A stretch of DNA of 64,000 nucleotides. It comes from Taxillus chinensis. Its lineage: Eukaryota > Streptophyta > Magnoliopsida > Santalales > Loranthaceae. A program made the translations under genes and the position numbers. Positions 23,235-62,752 of the stretch are shown piece after piece. The notes beneath the pieces were generated by a model. The model did no database searches. It had not been told where the DNA came from and saw nothing but the letters and a program-made list of their open reading frames with translations. The number at the start of each line of letters is the position of its first letter. The first letter of the stretch is position 1. The DNA lies in assembly GCA_023512835.1 (NCBI GenBank), contig CM042091.1, forward strand, positions 45,160,284 to 45,224,283, given 5' to 3'.

Positions 23235-23629
23235 AAAGAATCACCAATAGATCACATCATCAGGATAGTTTATCCACAAAAGGACTCAGCATATCCACCA
23301 CGATCCCAAACAGGATCTACAACACATCAGGACATAACTTGTCCATGATCCTCAACATGATCCTAATAATTGGATGCAACCTATTTACACTAGGACATAA
23401 CTTGTCCATGATCCTTAGTAGAATCCCATTAGTACAACATTAGCTCATCAGGTTGTATTCTCACCTAACAGAGTACATCACAATCTCAGGTACCCAAGCC
23501 ACCTGTCACACCCACCGAGTGTTGGACCCCATTTTGACTAGGTTGGGTTACGACCATACTCAACAAGGAAACCCCAAGTCGAGGACTTCTTTGATAATAC
23601 TCCAAAATGCCTCAAGACTAGAACCAAGT
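23235..23629 (-). mobile_element. LTR E, middle fragment with ~63-bp repeats
   Basis: Continuation of E between insertions B and C. AGGACATAACTTGTCCATGA recurs 63 bp apart (about 23329 and 23392), with weaker copies at 23281 and, left of insertion B, at 5237. It shares no gypsy protein domain. Confidence 0.5.
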
Positions 23630-23960
23630 TGTAAAGACTCGTATTTGGGTAGTCTTGAGAGATAGTCATTCTATGGGAATGTAACTATCAGGACGGTAGT
23701 GTAGCCGTCAATGTGAGCATTTTGACTGTACTTGGGCCCGATTCCGAGTCGGGGCCCCGTTTGACCTGATTGTTGACTTTTCAGGGTCTATTGGTTGACT
23801 TTGCGTTTGAGCGGTCATTTGGGTGTACTAATATCTGTGTAGTATTGTGCTCGTCATTTCGAGCGTTTTGACTGTAGTTTGACTCAATTTGGAGTTCGGG
23901 ACCTTGGAGGTTAATTATTGACTGGGTCAATGGTTGACTAGGTCGATTGACCGGCAAAAA

Positions 23961-24116
23961 TATAAATAGGGGAAAGAGAGCTTCCACGTTACGTTTTAGC
24001 ATTTCTGCATCTGCGTTGGAGAGCTTAGAGAGAGAAAGAGAGAAGGAAGCTTGGAGGCCTTGGCGATTTGGGGCGTTTTGAGCTCGTTCAAGCATTAAGA
24101 ATCATTCCAGGTAGGT
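23961..24116 (+). promoter_or_regulatory. LTR C TATA box, leader and donor-like site
   Basis: TATAAATAGG at 23961-23970, a leader of about 115 nt, then ATTCCAG|GTAGGTG at 24110/24111. Confidence 0.45.
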
Positions 24117-24414
24117 GTTCCCTTGATTCTTCACCCTTTTCTTGCTGTTTTTTTGGATTAACATGTAAGAATTTGATGAAATCATGCAAATTCGTGTTGA
24201 ACCCTAGAAATTGGGGGAAAACCAATTTTGGGTTGAATCTTGTATTTAAATGCGTTCTGAGGGGTAAGACGTGATTTAAAACCTAATATATAGTATTAGG
24301 TATGAGTTTTATGAGATTCCGGGTTGAATCCAGACGAGAAACAGGTGAAAAACGATGATGAACAGTAACTGTCGTGAACTGGGTAGAGAACAGCCGATGA
24401 GATCGACTGGAAAT

Positions 24415-24570
24415 TGAAAATTTCGAATGTGTAGTTTCGAAGGTTCGAAGGTAGGTTCGATGTAAAGTAATTTCGAGTGTCGAATGTGAAATTTTCGAGT
24501 GTCGTTTCGAAGGTTCGAAGGTACTTCGAAGGGGAGTTTTGAAGGCAGTTCATGGGTACTTCGAAGGTAT
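24415..24570. repeat. TTCGAA-rich degenerate tandem repeat in LTR C
   Basis: TTCGAAGGTTCGAAGGTA occurs near 24436 and again near 24505, with further TTCGAA/TTCGAG boxes between and after them. The period is roughly 70 bp with decay. It lies downstream of the TATA box. Confidence 0.65.
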
Positions 24571-25270
24571 ATATACTTAAGTTACAATGTAAATAACGAA
24601 ATACCCCCCATTTGGATTCAAAGAAAAATACTAGAAAAATTAATTCCCATTATTTCAAAATGTGAAATTTGGGATTTAGTGTAAAATCTCGGAAAAACCC
24701 AAAAGTTCGTAGTGGTGAATTTTTGGAAAGTGGGGTTAGACATCTCAGAAAAATCCCCAAAAATCAGATTATCTTATTTATGCTATGGGAACCCAATGCC
24801 GGGACTTTTAATTTCAAGAAAATAGCTGCTATGGGTACTTCCTTCATAAATCAAGGATTGAGGATTTACTTGTGGAGACTGGCTACAGTTCCAAAGGAAA
24901 TGTCGAGAATGACATGCCATACTCATGTTAGTATGTTGATGTGGGGTATTGGGGCATGGACTCCGTGACTTGTTTGGGTTCTCACCGTGATGCACCGATG
25001 GTGCTATGTGGTTGACATGGCAGGCATATGCACCGATGGCACGCCGGTGTGGTGACCGTGTCCGGGCATATAAGCGCCGTGGTAGTAGGCCGAGTGCCCG
25101 AGCTGGAATCCTAGTGAGGATCGTGGACAAGTTGTCTGTGTGGGCGGCTAGGTCCTGATGTTTGTTTGCAGGCCGAGTCCTGATGATTGTGCACACTATA
25201 CGGTGCACGAGTACACGAGCATGTAGTATAGACTTGTATGTTTGCATGATGTGGAGTGTCGGGGTCACCT

Positions 25271-25314
25271 AGCGAGCTTGTCGCTCACCCCTACTTGTTG
25301 TTTACCTTTTTCAG
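25271..25314 (+). promoter_or_regulatory. LTR hairpin/acceptor module, copy C
   Basis: AGCGA (25271-25275), loop GCTTG, TCGCT (25281-25285), then CACCCCTACTTG and the tract TTTACCTTTTTCAG ending at 25314. The stem sequence is unrelated to copy A but equally paired. Confidence 0.5.
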
Positions 25315-25692
25315 GTGTGACCCGAGACTAGTGGAGGACTTTCTTCCAAGAGGACGTGCCCATTACTCGATGTATGATGCGATCGTATTCGTATTCTGTA
25401 TTGTGTATTGTATTATGTTTGTATCCCGGACATGGGTCCTGGTGGACGATTGTATTTGCATCTTGTTTGTGATGTGATGTCGGTATGATTGTTTGACTTA
25501 ATGTGTGCATGATGATATATGGGAAAGTACAGGATTACCCTTGATGTATGACTGTACAGGGTTGCATATTTGAGACAGCACCCGCGGTATAGTCTCTATT
25601 GGTGCTAGTCACCAACCCCTTGACCTTTCGGGTGCGGGCAAGGGGAAGTCATGTACCCGGTTCCGGGTTCCCTGGAATTCGGGGGCGTGACA

Positions 25693-25930
25693 CAGGTGAT
25701 AGATGAGAAAATTTTAAGACTGGCACACTTGACCGCACTGAATTTGGAGTATAAATGAAAAAGTTATGACCAAGTCAAACTTGGTTAAAACTCAAGAATC
25801 ATCATCAACTTAGTGATGTCATCATCGGCTTAGTGACATCATCATAAGGCCTTCAATATCTCCCAAAAAAATGCCGAGATACAATGAATCTAAAAGGGGG
25901 AATATCGACCAATTAAATTGATCAATTTAA
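25693..25930 (-). mobile_element. LTR E or flanking retroelement, right-hand fragment
   Basis: Sequence resumes after LTR C. It contains repeated AGTGATGTCATCAT / AGTGACATCATCAT words. Membership of E is inferred from position only; the right end of E was not found. Confidence 0.3.
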
Positions 25931-25949
25931 ATTGACCAATGTCAAGATT

Positions 25950-26285
25950 AAATAATTAGATTGATCAATTGATTGATTGATTAATTGATTAATTGATTGA
26001 ATGAGTGATTAATCAATTGATTGAATGAGTGATTAATCAATTGATTGATTGATTGATTAATTAAATAATTGGTTGATTGATTAATTGATTGAATGACTGA
26101 TTAATTAATTAATTAATTAAATGATTGATTAATTGATTGAATGATAAAATAATTTGATTGATTAATTGATTGTTTGATTGATTGAATGAATAATTGATTA
26201 AATGATTGATTGATCGATTGATTTTCAATTAGATAGTATATAAAATTAAAAAGATTTGATTAATTGATTAATTGTTTAATTAAGT
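25950..26285. repeat. ATTGATTG/ATTAATTG tandem tract
   Basis: More than 300 bp built from GATT and AATT tetramers, with longer blocks such as ATTGATTGAATGAGTGATT recurring. The 4-bp phase is largely kept throughout. Confidence 0.85.
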
Positions 26286-27960
26286 GAATGTTTTGATGGA
26301 TTGTGTATCAAATATATAATAAAATTTGTTTAATATGAAAATAATTAAATTATTTGTAGTTATGTTTTTTGTTGTAGTAATTAAAATATAATAAGTCATT
26401 GTGGTAATTAAAATAATATTAAATGTGAGTTGGGAAAAGTGAAAAATGTCAAATGTAAACAACTATAAAGATGTTTTTAATGGCAATTTTACATGGATTT
26501 TTTTAAAATGTCAGCATTTTAATTACTTTTACTTAACTTTTTCTGGTGTTTTTTAATGATTTTTTATAGTGTTTCATAAAAATGCCAAAACATTGATTAA
26601 ACCAAAGTTGACATTTTTTAAAAAACGTTTTTTTATGATTTCTGAAAGGGATGCATTAAAAACTTATGTAGTTAACCTAGTTTATAACTAGATCTACGCA
26701 AACCTGACATCATCATGGCCATGCTAATACAAGATTAATGAGGGAAAAAACCAAAAAAAGTGTTGATTGTTTTTCTAAAGTTTTGAATAGTATAGGAAGG
26801 GGGGGGGGGGGGTGGGCTGAACAAGTGATAGGACATTTGGTAAATGATTTTTTTTTTTTTTTTGTGTTTTGATTTCATGTTTTTTTTATTTTATTAGAGT
26901 TGAAGTTTGAATTCTAATTCTGTAAAAAAATTGAAAATAGAGAAAATGTGCGTTTAAAATAATATATTTTTAAAAAAATTGGGTTTGATAAAATTGGAAA
27001 ACGAGATAAAAAAAGTAAATTAAATTTCATAAAAAAAGGTTTGGGTTCGAAAATAAAAAATACCTTAAAAGGTTTTTTAAAACAATTGTTGGTCATAATT
27101 TATTTAAATCGCTATTTAAACAAGGTATTACTTTATTTTCCAATCATGATAAGGTTGCAAATTTTGTTTTAAAAACACAAAATCACCATTTTGATTTTAT
27201 AACCAAATATCAAGTTAAAATCTATTTTTTTGTCAAATTTAATATCTTGAGTGTATCTTCAACAAAAACTCTTTATATCCAAAAAAAAAAGAAGTTAAAT
27301 CTCAATTAAGATCAACTCTAATAAACTCTTTATTATTTATAAATAAAGAGTCAAATAATATTAAATTATTTTTTACTTTCTACGAGAATAAAAAAAGTCT
27401 AATTTTTATTTGTGAAGAGTAATAAAACAACTCTTCATTTAATATTATGATATTTTGTTTATCTCTCATCATTCTTTATTCTTTTACATGCATTAATATA
27501 AAAAGATTTAAAAAATTAAATTAAATTAAAAAAATAATTATTTTAATTAACATAAAGATAAAATAGAAATGAGTATTAGAATTGAAATGTAAAATAAATA
27601 AAAATATTATTCAAATGTAAAAATAAAATAAAGAATATCTTGGAATTACTTTAATACATTTGAACACATTTTTCATTCTTCTCTTTTTATTCGAAAAATG
27701 CTACCATGAGTATATATTTTTGAATAGTTCTTATTTATTTTTTAAAATTATTTTAAAATAATTTTATCTTGAGTAAAATAAATAAAATAGAAAATAGAAG
27801 AGAAAATAAATTAAAATTTTAAAATATTTTAATTAAAAATGAAAATAAAATAAAAAGTAATAATGAAATTCAATTTGTAAAATGTGAAAATAGTATTGGA
27901 ATGGCAAGCGGGAAGCAAATTCCAAAGACAAAACTAGGACAAAAGGAAAACAAACTAATC
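26286..27960. other. AT-rich intergenic DNA upstream of the PPR gene
   Basis: Very AT-rich with many A and T runs and no gene. A run of 14 Gs stands out at 26799-26812. No element boundary could be identified. Confidence 0.5.
26799..26812. repeat. G14 homopolymer
   Basis: Fourteen consecutive Gs in an AT-rich setting, about 1.2 kb upstream of the PPR gene start. Confidence 0.95.
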
Positions 27961-27979
27961 TCGAGGGGCTCGTTTGAAT

Positions 27980-28010
27980 AATAACCAATAATATAACCAA
28001 TGCATATAAA
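27980..28010 (+). promoter_or_regulatory. probable core promoter of the PPR gene
   Basis: Two CCAAT boxes (AACCAATAATATAACCAAT) precede GCATATAAAA near 28002. This sits 40-70 bp before the chosen ATG at 28048 and makes the in-frame ATG at 28000, which overlaps the TATA box, an unlikely start. The resulting leader would be short, so an upstream start site is possible. Confidence 0.4.
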
Positions 28011-28047
28011 AAAAAATGGTGACGGGAAATTATCGCAAACGTTTCAC

Positions 28048-57538
<29,491 letters not shown>

Positions 57539-59474
57539 GAGTAAGGTGCGAGATAAGTGTGCAGTATTTTTTGATCACTGGGTTATGCATTGTGCGTGTG
57601 TTTTTTGTTAGCTCACATTTTGAATTTGAGATTTCAGTCTTAGGTGCCGCTTTTCTTAGGCTGATATTATTGGCTCATGGTGATGATAAAGGCCCTAGCT
57701 TGTGCCTGATGATGGATCTCCGCCTTGTTCTGGGATCTCCTTCCACAAGGAAAAAAGAGGGCCACTCGCCAACACCCTGGATTAGAATGCTGCCTATGCT
57801 TGCTTGCTTTCTCCCTGTAATGCACCCAAAATATTTCTGTGTAAGTATTTATAGGCTCAACGTTGTTGTTCCTTTTAATTCTTAGAATTGTCATAAAAAG
57901 AAGAAATTTGTCATAGAAGGAAAGATATGAAAATCACAACTAAACGAAATATTAAATCCGCCTTCCAATCCCTGTAATATACTAAGAAAGTAAGATCGAC
58001 AGCAAATTGGCCTTCTTTTACCACTGGCTCCGGGCACATTGGTTGTGGTAGATGCCTTGGCAGATGCAGTTCAGTGTGCTTCTCTCAATATTTGTGGCCT
58101 CATCAGCTCCTTCAAGTACACCCCCTCTTTATTATTATTATTCCTGGACAGCTCAACTTTGGCCAACTAACGCAACGAATGTTGCATGGTCGTGGATCAC
58201 ATTTGTGATTAAAGGGTAACTGGAACTTAAATGACTGTTGATTTTTTTAATTGATTTAAAGAACTTTAGGAGTGAGACTGAACTTTTGGGAGGGAATGAG
58301 CGACGAATTTGGTTTTCGCTGTTTTTTATTATAAATTAAAATAATTAAAGATTGTTTTATTTATTTATTTTTAAGTAATTATTACATTTTGAGTACAAAG
58401 ATGTCCGAAAGTTCTGGGACAAAACATTCGATCCAAGACCATACCGTTGGCGGACAATGTAAATTGCTCTTGTTCAAATAGTCTCTTTTATGGGCGACGG
58501 ATTCTTGGTACGTTAAATTAATGTTCCTTTAATTTTGACAATTCGTAAAACGTTTATATTAATGAAATTTATACTACAACTTAGTAAATCAAAGAATAAG
58601 CCATTATATATTAATATGATATAATTTAGGACCGCTAATTTCATCATATCTTAAGTTTTTATCTGGTCACAAAATATAAATGTATGTTGTAGTTATTGCG
58701 ATTGGACTTGATATCAATCATTGGGTTATCGGTTCAATTGTCTGTTGGGTTAATGGATGCTTTGGTTATATAATTAATAATTAGATATATATTAATAAAA
58801 AATAAATATTTTAGTTAATATATTAAATTTTTTAATATAATATTATTTATTTTTTATTATGTATTTTTAATAAAAAATCTTAATGAATTTAAATTTTAGT
58901 GATATAAATTTATAATAAAATATTAAAGTTAACTGTTAATTAATTTTAAATTAAAAAAGTTACTATTTAAAAAAATTACTTAGTTCTATACAATCTGATA
59001 GAGTCATTTGGCTCACAAACAACTATTTGGGTCATTTGGTTTTTCACCGGTTTGATCGACTCAGAGGATTTGATTCTGATAAATATAATATATACCATAT
59101 AATCACCTAACTAAAAAAATTGTAAGGATTTAAAATTGCATCATACTTAATGTTATTTCATTTTCTACTTCTATTACTTCCCCATCTTTTGAAGTGTAGT
59201 ATATTCTTCCTTCATAACTTTTTTAATACCTATATCCATAAGCATGAGTATTGTCTCCATTCTTAATCTTCACATTTTAAATTTGTGCAGTTGAAAATAG
59301 GCACTCTTTTTATATGAGATACTTGTGCTCAAGTTGGAAGACTTCAAGTTTTCTATGAATAAAGTACTAATGTTAAATAACAAAAAAATAACTTCAAGTA
59401 TGGATCACCAAGTGGTTAGGCTACAGATTTGAGTCAACACAATAAAAAAAATTGCTTCTGATGGAACTCAAGCT
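57539..59474. other. 3' UTR and intergenic, no gene seen
   Basis: The first 300-400 bp is presumably the PPR 3' UTR. The rest is AT-rich with no domain-bearing frame, RNA or bounded repeat. Confidence 0.4.
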
Positions 59475-59771
59475 CTAATTGTAACACCCTCAAAAATGGG
59501 ACTTTCAGATCGAGTGTGTTAGCGAAATTTAAATATACAAGTCGATATAAATTTTAAACTATTAATTATTTCATCAAACATACTATTAATTATTACAAAA
59601 TTTCAATTCAAGATTTGTATGATTTAAAGGTTTAGAGAGTAAGTGTCAACAATCCATTATTACATAACAAAACATACAAGTTATCAAACTAATAAATCTT
59701 TAAATTCTATATAACTTTATTTCTAAGCATGTCTCAACTCATTATCTTAGTTTTTTTATTCCTTTAATTAC

Positions 59772-59817
59772 CTGGGGTTAGAAAAGAAATCATAAAAGGG
59801 TGAGCTCGAATAACTCA
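59772..59817 (-). promoter_or_regulatory. LTR hairpin/acceptor module, copy D
   Basis: Minus strand TGAGT (59817-59813), 7-nt loop TATTCGA, GCTCA (59805-59801; one G-U pair), then CCCTTTTATGATTTCTTTTC and TAACCCCAG|GTAATT at 59772. Confidence 0.5.
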
Positions 59818-61213
59818 GTAAGAGTAACATAAGTAGGTACAGTAATTATAGAAAATCATGAGAACATCATAATAGGGCCAAACATAGGAAATATCATAAT
59901 AGATTTAATAAAGTTTGTATATCATACATGATTAACATTTTATAAGGGAATCATAACATAAAAGATTTATGTTTGGACATTGTGTAATAACATAATGATC
60001 CAGGTTAAATACCTGAATATCATAACATAGCATAACATATTATCAGCTAGATTGATATTCTCCAGTGATATTCTTTACCTAATGCATTAGAGGTCTTTTT
60101 CGAATCATCCATCAAAAATTTACTTTGTCCAAACAAAAGAGAAATCATATCAAGATCAAATTTCATTACATAAAATAAATCATAAAATTTCATGAAGTAT
60201 AATGAAATAAAGAACATAAGGTTACCGATAATGATCTCAATTAACAAAATGTCATCTACCACAATTAATAAAATGGATTAGTAAAAGATAAATCAAAAGA
60301 GACTAATGTCCCTTACAAAATAATAAAGGAGAAGTCAATAAAAATAGAAAGGTGAATAATCGAAAGAAACAAAGACATAAAAAGAGAAAAAGAAAGGAAA
60401 CCCTTACACTCTTCTTGGTGCTCTACGCATCTTAAAACCTTGAAAAATACCAAACACTAAATTAATTTTAGTACTTGAAAATTTGTTTTCTTTTATTAAC
60501 CTTACTCATAAATAATATCACAAATATCAATATTGTTTTTAAAATACTATTTTTAACTTATATTTTTTAATAGGCGATTGGAAATACTGTACTTGCAGGG
60601 GCGGGATATTAATTTTGGTTTTATCTCATTTTCATCTCCTATTTCAATCTTACGCATCGTAAGCCTTTAGTTATGCAATAATTAGGTTATATTCCTTTAG
60701 AGTTTCTAAATAAGATTTAGTTTCCATATTGGATGATAAGAAAAGATGTTCAATAAGCCTATTTTTCCTATTTATCTTTCACCTTAGCCATGATAGGTTA
60801 TGAAATTTAGACATGAGGGGAAAAGGAAGATCTAGAGAAGATGAGGATGAGGGTAGCTGTGAGGTTAAAACATTAGACATTGGGGTTGTGAAGAAGAAGA
60901 GCTATTATCGGAGGAGTTCATTATGAAAATTGTTCCATACAATCTTTTGCATTCTAAAATCTTAAAATCAAAACATTAAGTTACTATTATTATCTTTTCA
61001 ATTTAATTCTATAATGAAAATGCTATGATGAAAATAACATAATTTAAAATAATTACATATGTATATGTATATAAGGTAGCAAGGTCAATCATGTATGTAT
61101 ATATGAGGTAAGGTAATATAACCAAACATGTAAATACTATGTATTGAGTGGGTAAAACCAACCATGTATATACTATATATATATGAGGTTGTAAAACTAA
61201 CCATGTAGATCCT

Positions 61214-61628
61214 TGTGAGATCCCACATGGATTAGGGAGGGGAACAAAGTTTACAATATAAGTAGGGCCAGAAATCTCTCCTAGCAGACGCGTTTTGGGG
61301 GCAAGACTCGTGTAGGCCTAAGGTCCAAAGTGGACAATATCTGCTACATGAGAGATTGGCCATCATAGATGACATCAAAGCGTAACTCAGTTTGTGTGCC
61401 ATCAGGGACATTAGGCCCCAAAGGGGTGTGGATGTGAGATCCCACATAGATTGAGGAGGAAAACAAAGCTCACTACCTAGGTAGGGACAGAAACCTCTCC
61501 TAGCAAATGCATTTTTGGGGCAAGACCCATGATAAATCCGAGTTGGTGATGCCAACCAAAAACAAATATGTGTGGGCCGAAGGTTCAAAGTGAACAATAT
61601 CTGCTACAGAGGAGATTGGGCCATCACA
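61214..61628 (+). mobile_element. TRIM element with ATCCT TSD, inside LTR D
   Basis: LTRs are 61214-61367 and 61433-61628, both starting TGTGAGATCCCACAT and ending CCATCATA/CCATCACA. Between them lie a decayed primer site (ATGACATCAAAGC near 61369) and a purine tract CCAAAGGGGTGTGGA (to 61432). ATCCT occurs on both sides (61209-61213, 61629-61633). The second LTR has about 42 bp extra near 61530. It belongs to the same broad TRIM type as 6623-7128 (GACGCGTTTT, GACAAT/GACAAA boxes). Non-coding. Confidence 0.85.
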
Positions 61629-62752
61629 ATCCTTATATCATAAATAATAAATAACTTTAAACCTTTCATTAGACCTCGATGCTTAGTAAGTACTGAAAAA
61701 ACAAAAGGGTTTAAGTGGAGTATTTGGGGTGTTAGAAGAGCTTAAGGGAGTGTTTATAAAGAGAATTTCATGAAATGGCTTGAGGGAACATATATATTAA
61801 GAGGATAGGCAAGACACTCCTTATATAGGGCAAGGATGATAGGTTAGGTGAAATTTTTGTCTTTAATTCCTTATTTTCTTTCCTAAATTTCTTCTTATTA
61901 AACCATTAAGTTCTTATCCCCTTATTATCTACCACGTGGCCTTTTTGTTCCTCTCATTTTTAGGATTTGTTTGATTTTGAAGGTTATTTTGCTTACAAAA
62001 GTCACATAATTCTTAATGATATTCAATAAGGCCAATTGGACTGAATTCCTAACATAATTATCTACATTTCAAGATGAATTTCAAGTCCATTAGATTTATA
62101 TATCCAAAGTTATTGAGTTTTGAAGTAAGTGAAAATTCTTAGCGTGCTACTAGACCTTTGTATTTCTCCTAATGGGCTATTCCAATGAAGCTGAAATTTT
62201 TACCAAAGGTATATAACTCAAGGTGGAACAATTTAGTATAATATGAAGTTAATTGAAATTATATAATCGAAGTTATGAATTTTTAAAGATGACTATCAAA
62301 AACTACGTTAGTCTACACTCTTTAAGCATAAGCTATTGTTATGAAGTATTAATAAAAATGTTGTCATTTACAACTCTTAATAAATTTTGATGTGAAAAAT
62401 TTAAATTTGTATTCCATTTGATTTAGATTTAACACTTCAAGTAAGAAATTATTTATTTAATATAATTAATTAAAATAATATCATTTAATTATTTATTTAT
62501 TTAAATAATTAAATAACATATTTAATTATAATATCATTATAAAATTTGATAAAATAACATATTTATTTTCTTAAATTAAAATATATATCAAATATAATTT
62601 ATTTATGAAAAATATATATCATATTATGAAAATGCGAGATTTAATTGAAACTACTAATATGATTATCATATATATAATAATTAAATTATAAACATAATAA
62701 TAATATGATAAATATTTATTATTTTATTAAAAATCTCAGTTTTTACACTAAT

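Larger units (their letters stand above)
23630..25692 (+). mobile_element. solo LTR C (gypsy, 2063 bp)
   Basis: Same termini as LTR B: TGTAAAGACTCGTA at the start and GGGGGCGTGACA at the end. Flanks CAAGT (23625-23629) and CAGGT (25693-25697) form a TSD with one change. Features in order are TATA TATAAATAGG (23961-23970), donor-like CCAG|GTAGGT (24110/24111), a TTCGAA-rich repeat (24415-24570), the hairpin/acceptor module (25271-25314) and the terminal hairpin CCCCTTG/CAAGGGG (25616-25645). No internal domain is present. Confidence 0.8.
59480..62747 (-). mobile_element. solo LTR D (gypsy), perfect CTAAT TSD
   Basis: On the + strand it runs from TGTAACACCCTC to TTTTTACA. On the minus strand this is TGTAAAAAC...GAGGGTGTTACA, a standard plant gypsy LTR. 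CTAAT is present at 59475-59479 and again at 62748-62752. Without the nested TRIM the LTR is about 2.85 kb. A minus-strand TATA box lies at 61821-61829 (CCTATATAA) and the hairpin/acceptor module at 59817-59772. No gypsy domain lies inside, so recombination between LTRs has removed the rest. Confidence 0.8.

Noticed and set aside
25950..26285. CRISPR-like array
   Set aside because: The tract is a 4-bp-phase simple repeat with no repeat/spacer structure, in a plant nuclear sequence.
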